Positions 1-14,496 are shown, counted from the stretch's first letter. The stretch is DNA of 64,000 nt from Apis mellifera (GCF_003254395.2 NC_037641.1:1039001-1103000), one strand, 5' to 3'. Program-made: numbers and translations. Notes: generated by a model from the sequence alone, not told the origin.

Positions 1-1630
1 ATTCGACTAGCTTATAATAAGTTTATGAAAAATATATTTTGGTTTAAAGCTTTTTAATAATCCTGAAATTTTGAATATTATAGAATTACAAAAGTATAAT
101 AGTTGATTTTGTTTCGATTGAATTTTATTATTAACTTATTTGATTACATAATATTTTTTAAATATATATATATTATCTCTTAATTCATTTAAAGAAAAGA
201 ATAGTTTTTCTTCAAATTATGACATTATTATTTATAATTAAAATAATTATTTATTTTTATACTTAATATTTCAATAAATACGTGCTTGAAATAGTTTTTT
301 TAAGTAATTTATAATTCTATTTTGTTCATTATAAATCAATACAGATTCTTTTTTTATATAAGTGAGATAGAATAGTTGGAATAAATAATTATCTTAAGAC
401 AAAATAAAATTTCTCTTTTTGTGTTATTTCTCAAATAATGTATTAGTAAAATTAATATTAATACAAAGTAATAATGTATTAAAAATAATTATTATATCTT
501 ATCTTTATTTCAAATAGAAAATACATATATATATATACATATTAATAATAGGAAAAGAAAAATATAATAATAATAATATAACTATTTTAAATTAAAACCT
601 ATAAAGAAAGAACGAAAAGAAATTTAAAAATTCATTTTTTTATATTAATTTTAATAATCTTTAAGAAATAAACGATAAACGCGAAAGGAATTGTTTCGAT
701 TGGAATAGTCTCATTTCAATTCTGATCAATCATATCAATTGATTACACCAACATTTCCAATATGAAATAAACAATATTAACAAATATAATTTATATTAAA
801 AGTAAAAGAATGTTTAAACAAAATAAAAATCATTTGCTTGCATGCATTTTTAAATGTGTGTATATATATATTTTGTTGATTTTTATATTATTTCATTTTG
901 TAAAAAATAAAATGTTTTTTAAAAATATTAAAACAGCAAAGTTTTTTAAACATAATATAATAGAAAGTTTTTCAATCTTTTTTATAATCTTTTATAATCT
1001 TTTATAAAACATTTTATAATCAAGTATTTGAGAAAATAATATTTATTGGAAAATTTTTTAATTCAAAAAAATTAATGTAAAAGAATTGTATTAAAGATAA
1101 AAACTAGACTTATGAAACGATCAAAATAATTGAATTTCATTTTTCAATAATTTTAACATTTCTAACAGTTGAGACTAAAATACAATAACGATGGCTACTT
1201 TATAATTTTGTGCCAAATGATCATCAGAAAAACAGTCACAAGAATTCTAACATCCATGCACTATGATGCGATCTCAATTTATTCTCAGAAATCATCCTCC
1301 AACACGATTCTTTTTTATTTCCTTTTAGTTACATTTTCGCATATTATATAATCATTGATAAAAATAATTATTGCAGGAGAAACTAAGAATTGCCACAAAA
1401 AAAAGTTCCTTAGAAATTAAAAAGTTCATCCAGAATATTCAATTATCATTCAGAACATAATCAGATATCATTTAATGCTGAAATCAAATATTAATTAATT
1501 AATCGCTGCAAAAAATCAAGAGTTAATGAAATATGATTTACAGTTATGAAATTCAATCAGTCATTAATTAATTGCAAAAATACATTAACAGTAGTCAATA
1601 ACCATTAAATTAAGATTTATATTAATAGGT

Positions 1631-1679
1631 TTATAATATAAGCAGTTGTATAATGTTCTTTATAATATAAGCAGTTGTA
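1631..1679. repeat. Tandem direct repeat, period 29 bp
   Basis: The 20-nt string TTATAATATAAGCAGTTGTA occurs at 1631-1650 and again, identical, at 1660-1679. A copy of TAATGTTCT follows each unit, directly after the first and a few bases later after the second. This is a simple local duplication. Confidence 0.85.
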
Positions 1680-1830
1680 CAATTCTATAATGTTCTGTTT
1701 AGGCATTTTTTTGTGCAGTATTCAAAATCACACTTTAACGCACTTTAATACATCGTATATCAGAATTATATAAAAAATAAATAAAAATTTTGATTTTTAT
1801 TTTTCATATTATTAGAAATTTATAAGTAGA

Positions 1831-1870
1831 AATTATTTTATAAACAATAAATTATTTTATAAACAATAAA
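1831..1870. repeat. Tandem direct repeat, period 19 bp
   Basis: The 18-nt string AATTATTTTATAAACAAT is present at 1831-1848 and 1850-1867. This is a local duplication in noncoding DNA. Confidence 0.8.
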
Positions 1871-4800
1871 TTTAACAATTTAAAGTTTTTTTTTATGAAC
1901 ATCGATTTTTCTTAAAAAAGATTCTTTTTCTAATTGCATTTTTATAACTTGTAAGTCCTATAATATTTATGGTTATTGCAATCTAATCAATGATTAATTT
2001 TTTTTCAAGTTTTTTCCGTAAAATATTCTGATGTTAGCAGTAATTTGCATTAATAGTTTAAAGACTAAAATATATCACAATACTATTTTTTTTATTAAAT
2101 GGAGTATTACAAATTAAAAGAATGTTAAATCAGAATTATAAATTATGTATAAATATATGTATATGCTCATTGAATTTAATTCCAAATATATTATATTCTT
2201 CTATTATTAAAAATAATATAAAAAGATTAAAAATCTTTTTTGACAAAAATGTTTCCTGTAATTACTTAAAAATCGTAATTCATAATTTAAAAAAAATTTT
2301 TTAAAAATATATTTTTCAAAAATAATTTAATTCAATCGAAATTTTTATAAAATTATTAATGTTAAAACTTAAAATTTTATTATTATTTATTATTATTATC
2401 TAAGTTTCATGTTTATTACAAGAAAGAAAAATATACTTTTGATTTGAAAAATACCAAGAAAATCTTGAATCTTAAGAAAAGTTAATCCATCTGGAAGAAT
2501 TCTATGAAATCCCTAAGGATAAACAGTTTCTCAATATTTCATTTTATTGAAAAGATCGATTCGTAGCAGATGTTTACTTACGTTGTACATATTGCATAGC
2601 TTACAGGTATTATTTATCATATAACAGCGTACAAGAGTTGCATTTTTAGAGAAATAATCATCCTACATTATATCATGTTACGGAAGTATAAAATATTTAT
2701 AAAACTTACAATTTCCTTATTTTTCATTCGTTTAAATAAAAATTAATTTGCGTCGCAAATTATAAAAAATTTTAAATATTATAAAATATATTTATTTTTT
2801 TATATAATGTAAACGAACATAATAAGATATCAATAAAAGATATTTAAAAAATTTAAAATTAAAAATAGTTTTTTAAAAATAATTTGTTTTATTACTATTA
2901 CTTTTAAACAAATCTACATTGTTTAAATTAGTAATATTAATCTTTTAATCTGGTAATCCTCTATCTGTTTCCAGGAACCGCTTTTATCTGATCTATAGCT
3001 TAGAGATTAAAACAATTCCATAAAATTTATTACTTTTCTAGATACAGTTTTGTCATTGCACATTAATTTTCTTTGAAAGTAAATTCTGAATAAAAAATAT
3101 GAAATCGAAGTGAATTATATTAAATATGATATAATAATTGGATTAAAAATTAAATCGAGAAATAATTTGAAATTTTTATGAACCTTTTTTATTAAATAAA
3201 AAAATATAAAATTTGATATAGAAAATTATTGAAAATATAAGTTTAGTATGGAATGATAGATTTATGAGCAATAAAAAAAAATAGTAAATAAAATGTAAAC
3301 AAAGAAATAAACTAATTATTATTTATATTTGTATTATGTTATTGTATTATTGTTATATTATTTATATTATATAAATTTTTCAATTTTTCAAAACATTGTT
3401 AAAATTATTATACAAGTATATTTAAACATATAAATGTGTTAATTAAAAAGGAAAATTATTAAATTATTACTATCAATTATTACTATTAATTATTATCAAT
3501 ATTGATTCAATTTTATGATTACTTTATACAAATTTAATTATAAATAAATTAATTATGTGAAATTAATAAATACTTCCATTCAAAAATTTGATATTTAAAT
3601 TTTGAAAATATATTTAAATATAATGTATTTAATATATATTAAATATAAAAAAATGTTAAATAGTTTATTACTGTTAAATATTAAAAGTTCACAGTTTTAA
3701 AAAGAAATGATAAAAATATTACAAAGAAAAAAAATTTTTATTGATTTTATATTGTTATATATTAATTTCGGGAAAATTAAAAAAGTTTTGATGTTTCATT
3801 CTTTATTTTGAAAATAGCTGAACTGAAAAAAAAATTATTTTTCAGTATCTTTTATAAATGAAATAAATCTAATAAAGAAAGTATGAAATATTACAAGAGA
3901 TTCTTTTTTATAGAATAAAAATTTGAGAATAAAAATATAAATTTTAAAAAAGAAAATTAACTTTCAAATAATCTTGAAAACATTTTATAAACAAAAAATA
4001 AATAGAATAATTGTATTTTCCCTTTAATGAATATTTTTCCTCAAAATATATTTTTTAAATATAAAATTTTCAAATAATATCTTTATATAGATGAAAAATT
4101 AATTAAGTAATTCAACAAACATTGATATCAAAACTACAGTTTCAAATCATATGAATTTTCAAAATATTTCCGCTAATGTTGTAAAATATTTCAATTCAAT
4201 TTATATTCAACGTGAAAACTGTTTAATAAACAAGTGCATAACACATAATTATAACGATAGCATCGATATAATGTTACTATGATGTACTACTTTCAAAAGC
4301 TTATTAAGAGTTAAATTGAAATTTATCGAATACCTATAGTTTATTTACCATTTATAACTTATCGTCTAAAATGAATTATGAATATTACATTTATATTTTC
4401 GATTTATAATATAATATCAAAATGCAAACACAAACAAGACATAAAATTCAGATAATATTTATATATTTTTATTTATAAATATATTTATGATACGATTCTT
4501 TAATTATTCAGAATTATTTTAATAAATTAATATCTTATTAATTTTTTGTATTGTATTATTTTTATTTTTAATTATTAGATATTATAAAATATATAAAATT
4601 CAATATGAATAAAATTAAAATAAATTATTTTCAATACAGAATAAATAATAATAAAATTAATTTATATATAATATAAACACAAATATAAACAATATATAAA
4701 ATATATATAGAATATATTAATTATGAAATTACATAAAATTATAAGATTGTTCACAAATATATTACTCATTTAATTATACAATTAATACAAATATATAGGC

Positions 4801-7800
4801 GATACAAATTATATAGGCGAGACAAATTAACAAAATTGGAAGCATTGAATATTTTCAACAAATTAACAAAAATAATAATATGCATTAAATAAAAATATAA
4901 ATATACTTATATAATATATTATAAATTGATTATTTTTATTTTATAATATTAAAAATAAATGTTAAAATGCTAAAAAAACAATTATTTATTTCCTAAAGTT
5001 AATTTTATTTATTTCATTAATATAAATTGTAATATTTGTAATATGCAATATGTTCATATTAATATTTGTATTCAAAGATAAATAATTTATATTTTGAAAT
5101 ATGAAAAGAAATGAAATTGAAAATAATTGCAAAAAAAGCAAATAGAAAAAATATTGTTATTTAAATTATATTTCATTTTTGTAATGTATTACATATATTG
5201 TACTATATTACATATATTATAATATATAATATTAAATACTTTTTAGAAAGTCCTGATTTTGAATCTGAAAAATTGTATATAATACAATATAATTTAATCA
5301 TGATAATAAATTGAAATTTTGAAATAATAAGAAATGAATAGAATAAGAGTGGATAGATAACAAGAGGATAGAAGTCTGAATATAAAATTTTAGCTTCAGA
5401 TATTTATTAATTTTTAAGATATTAATAAAAAAATTATTATATATAAAATTTTAAATTGAATATATTATAATGTTATTAATTCAATACATAAAAATGTTAC
5501 TAATAATAATTATTTTTACTCTATTATATAATCAGTGTCATACATTATAATTGCTATATTAACTATTTATTATATCGATCAACAAAGTTTAATTGGTGAT
5601 TTTTAAAATTATAATTTAAAGCAACTATTTTTTTCTATATAAATTTTTATTTCGTTTTTATTAATAAATTATTATCGAAAAATATTAGCCAATCATAGTA
5701 TGCAAATTATTTGTTGGATACGTTACCGGTAAATTACTGGGCTTGAACAAACAATTAAAATTATGTATATTATGTATATATGTATCGAGAATCATAATAG
5801 TTTTTAACATTTGATAAAACATAATATTTCATGAATATATAAATGATACGCAGCCAAATAAATATACAACTTATATATATTTAATTAAAATAAATACATC
5901 ATTACAATAATTATATAATACAAATGTAATAATATATAAGAAAATGTAATACAAATAACAAATTATAAAACTATTTTTTATAAATTCTTATAATTCTAAA
6001 GTTCAACTAATATCTTACATTATTCACAGAATTCATTATATTATTATTAATTTGGAAGGATTTGTTCAAACTTTCCATGGATAGATACTAACAAACAAAC
6101 AATGTTAGCTATATTTTGACTACCAATTGCCGATTCATAATTGCAAGTTGATGCATATTTTGCTACAGATATAGTATATGATGTATAAAAATTCTATAAA
6201 CTAATAATAAACTTTTTTTGCAAAATCTCGAAAATTAAAATTAATTAATAATATATATGAAAAGATTATTTAGAATCTTACCTTTTATATTTAAAAATTA
6301 TCGAAATGATAATTTTTCTTTACTTTTATTATCGTTTCCTATCCTCTATTTATACTATCAATTATATTTTATATATAATCATTTTCAATTTTCAATTGAT
6401 TATTTTTTTTTACATATATGATAAATTGGCCTTTCTATGAAGAATCATTATTTATAATTAAATATAAATTAAAAAAAAGAAAAAAACAAGTAGAAAAAGT
6501 ATCTTAAAAATCTTAAAAATAATACATTTTTAAATTTTGAATTTTTTCTTTTTTATGATTAAATTATATTTATCGTATGTATTCATATTTATTTAATTAT
6601 TTTGAATTCATAAATAACGGATAAAAAATTTTTTTTCATGCTTCAAATTAAACATTTTTTTAATTTTTTCATAAATTGTTGTGAAGTATTATGTTGTAAT
6701 TGTTATGAAGTATTATATATACTCACAATATTATTCCATACTCATTTCTATATTTATTTCTTAATTATCATATTTGATCAGATATTTTATCAAACATAAT
6801 ACAAAAATAATAAAATATATTTTTTTCTTTATTCTTTAATCACTGTCAAATAAAAGAAAATTTAATATTAAATTTTTTATAAAAACGAATATAATAAAAT
6901 TATATTATTTACATAATTTAGAAAAAAATTAATAACATTATAATGACAATATCTGAAAAACAAATAATAGAATTATTAGTATTAATAGTATTAATAATAA
7001 ATAATAAGAATATATTATAATATTTATAAATATTCATGTCCTATTTAATATAATCAATTCATGAATGACATAAATATATTTTTTTAAAAAATAATTAAAA
7101 CAAATAATAAAAAATTAAAAAATAAAAAAAATAAAAGTATGCATTATTATAATCAAATAATTAATCTTTCTAATGATAGAAATTAAAATTATAGTAGAAT
7201 TTAATTTAGTTTTCTTGCTATATTTTTCTAAAGAAAGATATTTTTATATTATCTCTTTTCTAATTGATATTAATGACATGATATATTAGATTATATATTA
7301 GAATATTAAATACTTTTATGATTAAATATTTTCACTATTCAAATTAGAAAATTAAATATTTTTAATATGGTTTATTAATTTAAAAATTATGACTATATAT
7401 TTTAATGTTATCAAATTTCACTATATAAATTTAAAGATATATTAATATTTTTTCTTTATTTTATAAAAAAATTTCTAACAAAAATATCAGAATATAGTTA
7501 ACAATGAAGATTTTTTTAATATTATTTTGAAATAATTATTTGTTATTACATAAGAAGGATATTTCTACTCCTATGAATAAAAAGAAAAATGAACAAAATG
7601 AATATTTTTTTACTGTAATTTATTACAAAATTATTTATTTTTCACATATATAATAATTATTTTATTTATATATAATAATAATTATATAATAATCAAACTT
7701 AGAGAATATACTTGATAGTAAAGTTGCATTAACCAAGAAAATAATGAAGGTTTTTGAGCAAAAGAGTATAATGTTCATCATGATATAATCATATCCGCAT

Positions 7801-8346
7801 TGTTATTTGATATAATCATCTTCCATTGATAAATTTATACATTAAATACGAATAAGCTGAAAACAAATGATAAATTGCGATTCACTAACATTATAAAATT
7901 ATTGTCAAACGATGTTTTATTCTATTGGAATAAAATGGAGAGAATTGAAGTTCTAAATTGATAAAATTTCTTTTCTATAAATCCAAATTATATACGAAAT
8001 CAAAAAATTCCATGTTTTTGCTCATTGATTCAAATACGGGCTTAAAATTCATCGAAATTATGAATTGATATGGAAGTTAATTTGTTATAAATTGTTTAAC
8101 GTGATTTAATTGTAATAAAAATATTAATTTTTATATTTTGCAAAAAGAGATAATGTTTAAAAAAATTTCATGCAATGAAATATAATAATTATATAACAAA
8201 AAATCACGAAATCAAAATAAAAAAAAAGAAAAAAAAAACTGAATTGTATTTTGAAAATATTCTTTTATTATATTATTTTATTCCTACAAATTGAAAACTT
8301 TATAGAAATTATATATTATTATATATTATATATATAATTTAACATA

Positions 8347-8410
8347 ATATAATTTCTAAATTATATATATAATTATATATATAATTATATATATAATTTA
8401 GAAATTATAT
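8347..8410. repeat. Perfect 64-bp AT palindrome
   Basis: The sequence equals its own reverse complement over all 64 bases, centred between 8378 and 8379. The outer arms carry non-repetitive sequence (ATAATTTCTAAATTATA and its complement) around a TATATAATTA core, so it is more than an (AT)n tract. It could extrude as a cruciform or be a decayed foldback element. No coding sequence adjoins it. Confidence 0.9.
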
Positions 8411-8699
8411 ATTATGAATATTATGAATGAATTTTGATTTGGTGTAAATTGATATAAAGAATGGCGAAATTGATCTTTAAATCGGAAAAAGAAATAAAAT
8501 TTGGAACAAAATTGAATATTTTTCATTTTTTTTCTTTGCAAAAAAATTTAATTTTTTTAATTTTTATTATTTTTTATTCAAATTAAATATATAATATATA
8601 ATGATTAAAATATATAATAAAACAAATTTATAATAAAGTAAAATAAAAATTTAGTTTCTTAAATTTTTAGTAATATTTTTTATTATTAAATAGAAAATT

Positions 8700-9130
8700 C
8701 CAATATATTTCATCTATTCTATTGTCAAGTGTGTGATTTATTTATGCAAATGTTTATACAAAAATGCAATACAACGTATTGTTTCCCAATGAAACTGTGC
8801 TATAATTGAAATTGATATATTATTTCTTTTTGTTTCAATTATCGATGCTATGCAAGTTATGCAATTCGATGTAAGAAAAATTGCTGTATCGCATGCCATA
8901 CCGCATATTTTCACTAATATTCTACTGTGATATGACATGTCAAACATTCTCTAAAATTTGTTTTTAACTCCAGCACCTTGTCTCTACTGTCCATTGTCCA
9001 TTGTTACATAAAGTTATCGATTTTAATTTCCGCTTGCCTGATATTAGACAATTAGAAGTTTGAACGGACAGTAATAGTCCTTTTAATGATTTCGTTTCCC
9101 AATGAATATAGAATTCAAAAACTTTCTTGT
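8700..9130. other. GC-richer noncoding island, unassigned
   Basis: Base composition rises clearly above the neighbourhood, with few homopolymer runs and several unique words such as CCATTGTCCATTG and CCGCTTGCCTGATATTAG. One minus-strand frame (8738-8947, 69 codons) lies inside, but its product has no recognisable family. Candidates are a conserved noncoding element, an untranslated exon, or an old transposon scrap. I cannot choose between them from sequence alone. Confidence 0.35.
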
Positions 9131-10701
9131 TCCATTTAAAGATTTATTATCTATTATTTTAGTTCATATAGAACGCTATTATGCAAAATATTCATTATGA
9201 AATATTTAATTAATTATTTGATTGTGCAAAATTATTTTTATTGAAATATTAAATTGTGATGCGAATTTAAAGATATTATTATTACTATTGTTATTGTTAT
9301 TGTTACTATTTTTATTGTTATTATTATTATTGTTATAATTATTGTTGTTGTTGTTAATGTGAATTTTTTAAAAAAAACTAAAATGAAATTGTGAAATAAA
9401 TAAATAAATTATTTTGTAGTTTTGGATCTTTAACTTTTAGTATAACTTTAATATGCTTTATTATAACATTTATATTCAAAAAGCATCATTGAGTTTCAAA
9501 TTAAATTTTTTCTATAAAAGTTAGTTGCATTTAATTTCTTTTATTCAAACATGATTTGAAAATAATTTTCTTTTTTTTTCTTTTTTTTTTTTTAATAAAT
9601 TACTTGAAATTAATTTGAAAGATCAATTTATTTCATAAGTTGATTTAAGTTGAACTTAAATATAATATGAATGACCAATTTTGCATATATGTATTAAAAT
9701 TATGAATAATTTATAAATTAACTTAATCTTAACTTATCTTAACTTTGATATAACAAAATATATTAGTAGATTAACATATTATTATTTTCAAAATATTTTG
9801 AATTAATTTATATATTCAAAAATATTAATTTAATAATATTTTAAAAATTGATATAAATAATAAATATCAAACATCATAAAATAAAAATAATTAAATTACA
9901 AAGAATATTTAATGATGTTAACAAGATAATTAGATCTTATTACATTTAAATTATTTTAGCGATTATTCGCAATATCTTAAATAAAATTCGGAATTAAAAT
10001 ATAATTATATAATCATAAAATCAAATAATCTAAAATAATTGAAATATTATTAAATGATTATTAAAAAATTATTAAATAATTTAAAATATTAAATAGTAAA
10101 AATAATATTAAATAACATAATATAATAATAAATAATATATTATAAATTATTATAAATTATTATAATATATGTTAAATGTTATATTATATATATAAAATAA
10201 AATACATAATATACCTAATATATAATAACCTATATAATAACCTAAAATAATTAAAAAATTATTAATTGTATAATTTTTAAAAATTAAAATAATTAAAATA
10301 ATTCTTATTTTATATTCATTTAATTGCTTTTGCATTAAAATAATTAAAATATAATTATAAATATATAAATAAAATATAATTATAAAAATATAATATAAAA
10401 AAATCCTTGAAAAACAAATTAATTGAAATATTAAGTAATAAATGTTATAGAATAAAATATATATTAAAGAAACAATTATACATAAATAATATTATAAAAT
10501 AAAATATATATATAATAACCTAAAACAATTAAAATATTATTAGTCATATAATTAAAAATTAAAATAACCAAAGTATTATTTTAATTTTTAATTATTTTAT
10601 ATTTATATTATTTATATTCGTATTAATTTAACTGTTTTAATTAAAAGTATATTAAAGTATATTAAATATAAAATATCAAATCATTAAGAAAAAAATTAAT
10701 T

Positions 10702-10835
10702 ACATTAGTTATTATTTATTTATTATTTCTTGAAGTTAGATATTTTTTAAGATTTAGATTACGAATGAAAAAAAATAGATAGATTTATAAATAAAAATTA
10801 CATTTTATTTCTATGTTTGCACGAAATAAAATCAA
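10702..10835. repeat. Dispersed repeat A, copy 1
   Basis: About 135 bp here match 12402-12538 in the same orientation. Shared words include ATTAGTTATTATTTATTTATT, ATTACGAATGAAAAAA and ATTTCTATGTTTGCACGAA. The differences are small indels and substitutions. The copies start 1.70 kb apart. Confidence 0.8.
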
Positions 10836-11879
10836 TTTAACTAAAATTAACTTATCTTTAATCATTTTCAATTTCACGATCACAAAAACTTATTAAGAAG
10901 AAATTTCATTAACAGATTAATTAAAAATTTAATGAACAGAATAATTAATTTTTGCTTCTTATATATTTGTATAGACAAATCAATTTTACGATTCTCTAAC
11001 ACATAAGTAATTTAACACATAGATCTTTGGAGAATTTCATATTAATGAACAATGAAATGAAAGCACAAGTACTATTTAATTCAGTATTATTAAAAACAAA
11101 GTTAACAATATTCAAAAGTTTAACTTGTTAAAAATTGTGTGTAAAAAATTGTTTTTATTAACAATTAATTACAATATTTCTCAACAAAAAATGTTTTAAT
11201 TATTGAATATTATTCATGGTTTTGTTAAATTCTTTTAAATAAAAGTCATGATAATGAAAAATAATTTTTCACAATCCATCGATTAAATACGGACAACAGT
11301 TTAAATTATTGTTGAAGATTATTTGTTAAGCGTTTTAACTTTGAGTAAATTCCAACTTTAGATATTTTTTATTTATTTATTATTTTTTATTTATTATTTA
11401 ATTGCTTAATAGCAAGATTGCATGCTATTGTTAAATAAAGTTATTCGAGAACTAAATAATATCAAAAAGAGAATTTTTAAATTTCATCTAATAAAAATAA
11501 AATAAAAAAGGAAAAAAAAACAAAATTTGTCTTTTTTGTGTTTTTTTTTTTGTTATTAAATATATTATAATTATAAATATATAAATATATAACCAATAAA
11601 CGATATATTATTTATTTTTTTTAAATATTTCTCCAAATTTTACCAATGAAATTTCTCTTAGCAAACAAAATGCAATAATAAATAAATACATATATTGTAT
11701 TAATTTTCAACAATATTGCTCACTACATTTATCTAAAGCGATTAAATTTATATAAGATCATTATAATTAATATCATAAATTTTATTAATTAAACTTTTAA
11801 TCTCAAAAACACAAATGCAAATCAAGTTTCTTTTTGTTTGCAAAAAAAAAAAAAATCAAGCTTCGATAACATTTCATTT

Positions 11880-12240
11880 TACGTGAGATATTTCAGGCAT
11901 ACCTTGGTATATTTAATCAATGTCAATGCACAAACTTGCATAAGTTATATATGATTTTATTGAGAATACAGATTTATTGCATTTTTTTAATTATCACAAA
12001 AATCGTTACAAAAACTAGCAGATTTTGTAGGTGACCTTATTCACATCGTTGAGCTAGGAGCGTCATGAAACCAATCGAATTTCGATAAAAATTACATATT
12101 TCTTATAAACCTTTCTGTATCAGGGACACGATTAATCGATGAACCGAAATTGCGGCAGAATATGGTATGTTGTGGTATGCATAGAATAGAGATTAGAGAA
12201 TTTGTCGAAAATTGCATTTAATGCAAGGATATAGTAAATG
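11880..12240. other. GC-richer noncoding island, unassigned
   Basis: A run of mixed-composition sequence (for example GACCTTATTCACATCGTTGAG and ATTGCGGCAGAATATGG) sits in otherwise near-pure A/T DNA. No frame longer than about 40 codons crosses it. It lies directly upstream of dispersed repeat A copy 2. It may be conserved noncoding DNA or part of an element flanked by repeat A. Confidence 0.3.
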
Positions 12241-12401
12241 AAATTAATGATAACAAGATATATTGTGTTTATTCTAACGAAATTTAAAAAATTATTTTTT
12301 TATTTAATAAAAGAGAGAAGAAGACATTAATAATTTTATTTTTTGAAGAGTATTTTTAGAATATTATTTAATATAATTATATTTTTTTATGAAATAAAGA
12401 A

Positions 12402-12538
12402 ACATTAGTTATTATTTATTTATTGTTTCTTGAAGAAGTTAGTTATTTTTTAAGATTGAGATTACGAATGAAAAAAGATAGATAGAATTATGGAAAAATT
12501 ACATCTTATTTCTATGTTTGCACGAATAATAATGATTT
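12402..12538. repeat. Dispersed repeat A, copy 2
   Basis: Second copy of the repeat at 10702-10835, same orientation. It contains a 3-bp insertion (CTTGAAGAAGTTAG against CTTGAAGTTAG) and several substitutions. Similarity stops abruptly after TTTGCACGAA plus a few bases. Confidence 0.8.
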
Positions 12539-13109
12539 ACAATTAATTCTAGTATATTTATCTACTATAATTATATATTAAATACTATATTCTTGTAAAA
12601 ATAAATCATATAAATTTTATTAAAAAAAATTAATCTATTTATAATAATTAAAACAGAGTAAACTTAATTTAATGTATCAATAAGAAAGAAAATTTAATTC
12701 AATGAAATTAATTCAATGCTCACAAAGAAAAAATTATAAATTAATGCTTGATTTTTTTACAAAATATATTGAAATTTATATTTAATATAATTCGATATTT
12801 CAATTTTATGTAACTATATCAATATGGTATTGTTAATACAATATCGAATAGAATGACGTAACTCATAAAAGTAGAAAAAAAACATTGAAAGCTAATCATT
12901 ATTTTTTTAAAATCGTAACATAATATTCTTATCAAATATATCGAATATAAATTACTAAATTTTGATTCAAAAAGAATAATTTTTAAAACATTTCGTTTCA
13001 CGGATATTATCCTATCAAACATACAACATTTCATTGAGCATTCACTAAACACAGAACTATTTATTAACAAAAAAAAAAAAAAAAAAAAAAAAGTAGATAA
13101 ACCGCATCA

Positions 13110-13370
13110 ACAAGAATAATAAAATAGAAGTCTGAATCGGATATATGAAGCTTTCACGCGTAAATACATTTTATATTACATGGTCGAGTGTTCATCCACA
13201 TTATTTACACTTACAACGAGTGATGTTTTGTCAGCTTAATTAAAAACAACTGAATCGATCGATTTTGTTAGCTAAAAATAATGAAACGGAGCAAAATTTG
13301 AAAATTAACTGTCTATCGTATCGAAAATTAAAAATGATACGAATCTTTGATAAATTTTTTCGATTCGTCC
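13110..13370. other. GC-richer noncoding island after an A24 run
   Basis: An uninterrupted run of 24 A residues (13069-13092) is followed by mixed-composition DNA with unique words such as GCTTTCACGCGTAAATAC, ATGGTCGAGTGTTCATCC and the short palindrome AATCGATCGATT. There is no coding frame. The A-run next to a composition change could be a retroposed 3' end, but no target duplication was found. Confidence 0.3.
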
Positions 13371-14306
13371 TCACTATATAATTTTATTGCATGAATTTTT
13401 TTAAAAAATAATTGCTTAAATATCTTTGAATTATTTGAATAAATAGAAAGTTTTTTGATGAAAATTTTTCTTATACTCTATTTGATAATGTTTTTCTAAT
13501 TAATTAAAGACACTTTAACCTTTAGTATTCATCTTTGAAACTAAAGTTAAAGTTTTTAAAAGACAAGAATTATATAATTATAAGATTATGTAATTGAAAA
13601 GAAATATGTTTATAATTTTGTTCGATTGTGTTTATATAAATTTATAGCTAAATTTATATATTTCTATCCTTTTCAAAGTAGATCCTCTTTCACATTGTAT
13701 ATAATGATTTTATCACATCCAACTTTGATTCAAATATATTCTGTAAGTCTATTTTTAATCGATTCTTCTTAAATCTTTCTACCTCATTTTTGAATATAGA
13801 AAGAATTCATGATCAGTTTAAATTGATATTTAATTAATAAGAAAGGTGCAAAATGACTGTTATATTATGAAAAATACTCGTGTTATTTTGTTTCAACGTT
13901 ATGAAAAAGATTTAAGTGGAGAGAAAAATCTTTACATTTTTACAAGCAGGAATGAATAATATCATTGCAAAATAGGGGAAGGATAAGATCAAATTTAAAT
14001 AATATTAAAAACATTTTTCTAAATCTAGTTTTGTTTCTTGTTATTTCTATATATATAAAATTATTTTCAATAATCTTAACATACAACAATAATCTTAATT
14101 TACATGTTAAATTCTTAGACATCAACAAGATCGATTGCTTTATAATTACTTATAAATTTTTCATATATTAAAATAGAAATATTTATATTTTATATTTTAT
14201 TTCTTATTCTTTTAATGTATATATATTCCTATATTTCGATTGTATTTGTTTATAATATTATGTAGAATTTCTTTTTATATTTGAAATTTTGTATATAAAA
14301 TTTATA

Positions 14307-14343
14307 ATAACAATAACAACAACAAAAACAACAACAACAGTAA

Positions 14344-14435
<92 letters not shown>

Positions 14436-14496
14436 ATAGTAGTAGTAGCAGTAGTAGTAGTAGTAGTAGCAGTAGTAGTAGTAATAATAATAATAT
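14307..14496. repeat. Compound trinucleotide microsatellite (AAC)n-(GTA)n-(AAT)n
   Basis: An AAC-rich lead (14307-14340) runs into about 47 tandem GTA units, interrupted by single GTAATA and AGCAGT variants, and ends in AAT units. Open frames across it encode only poly-Val (plus) or poly-Leu (minus) and are artefacts. The long pure core suggests a currently length-variable locus. Confidence 0.95.

Larger units (their letters stand above)
1..8346. other. AT-rich noncoding DNA, no gene seen
   Basis: No open frame here exceeds about 65 codons, and those present encode only Lys/Asn/Ile/Phe/Leu-rich strings typical of chance frames in AT-rich DNA. Slightly less AT-rich patches lie at about 1180-1300 and 2460-2660. 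I looked for coding motifs on both strands and found none. Contents are short direct duplications (listed separately) and poly-A/T tracts. The most economical reading is intergenic or intronic DNA. Confidence 0.7.
8411..14306. other. AT-rich noncoding DNA with GC-richer islands
   Basis: No gene is recognisable. The block holds a (TTATTG)-like stretch near 9290-9355, an A24 run at 13069-13092, a 135-bp dispersed duplicate (10702 and 12402) and three GC-richer islands (about 8700-9130, 11880-12240, 13110-13370). The short frames at 8738-8947 and 12819-13070 on the minus strand show no domain or periodicity that I recognise. Confidence 0.65.
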
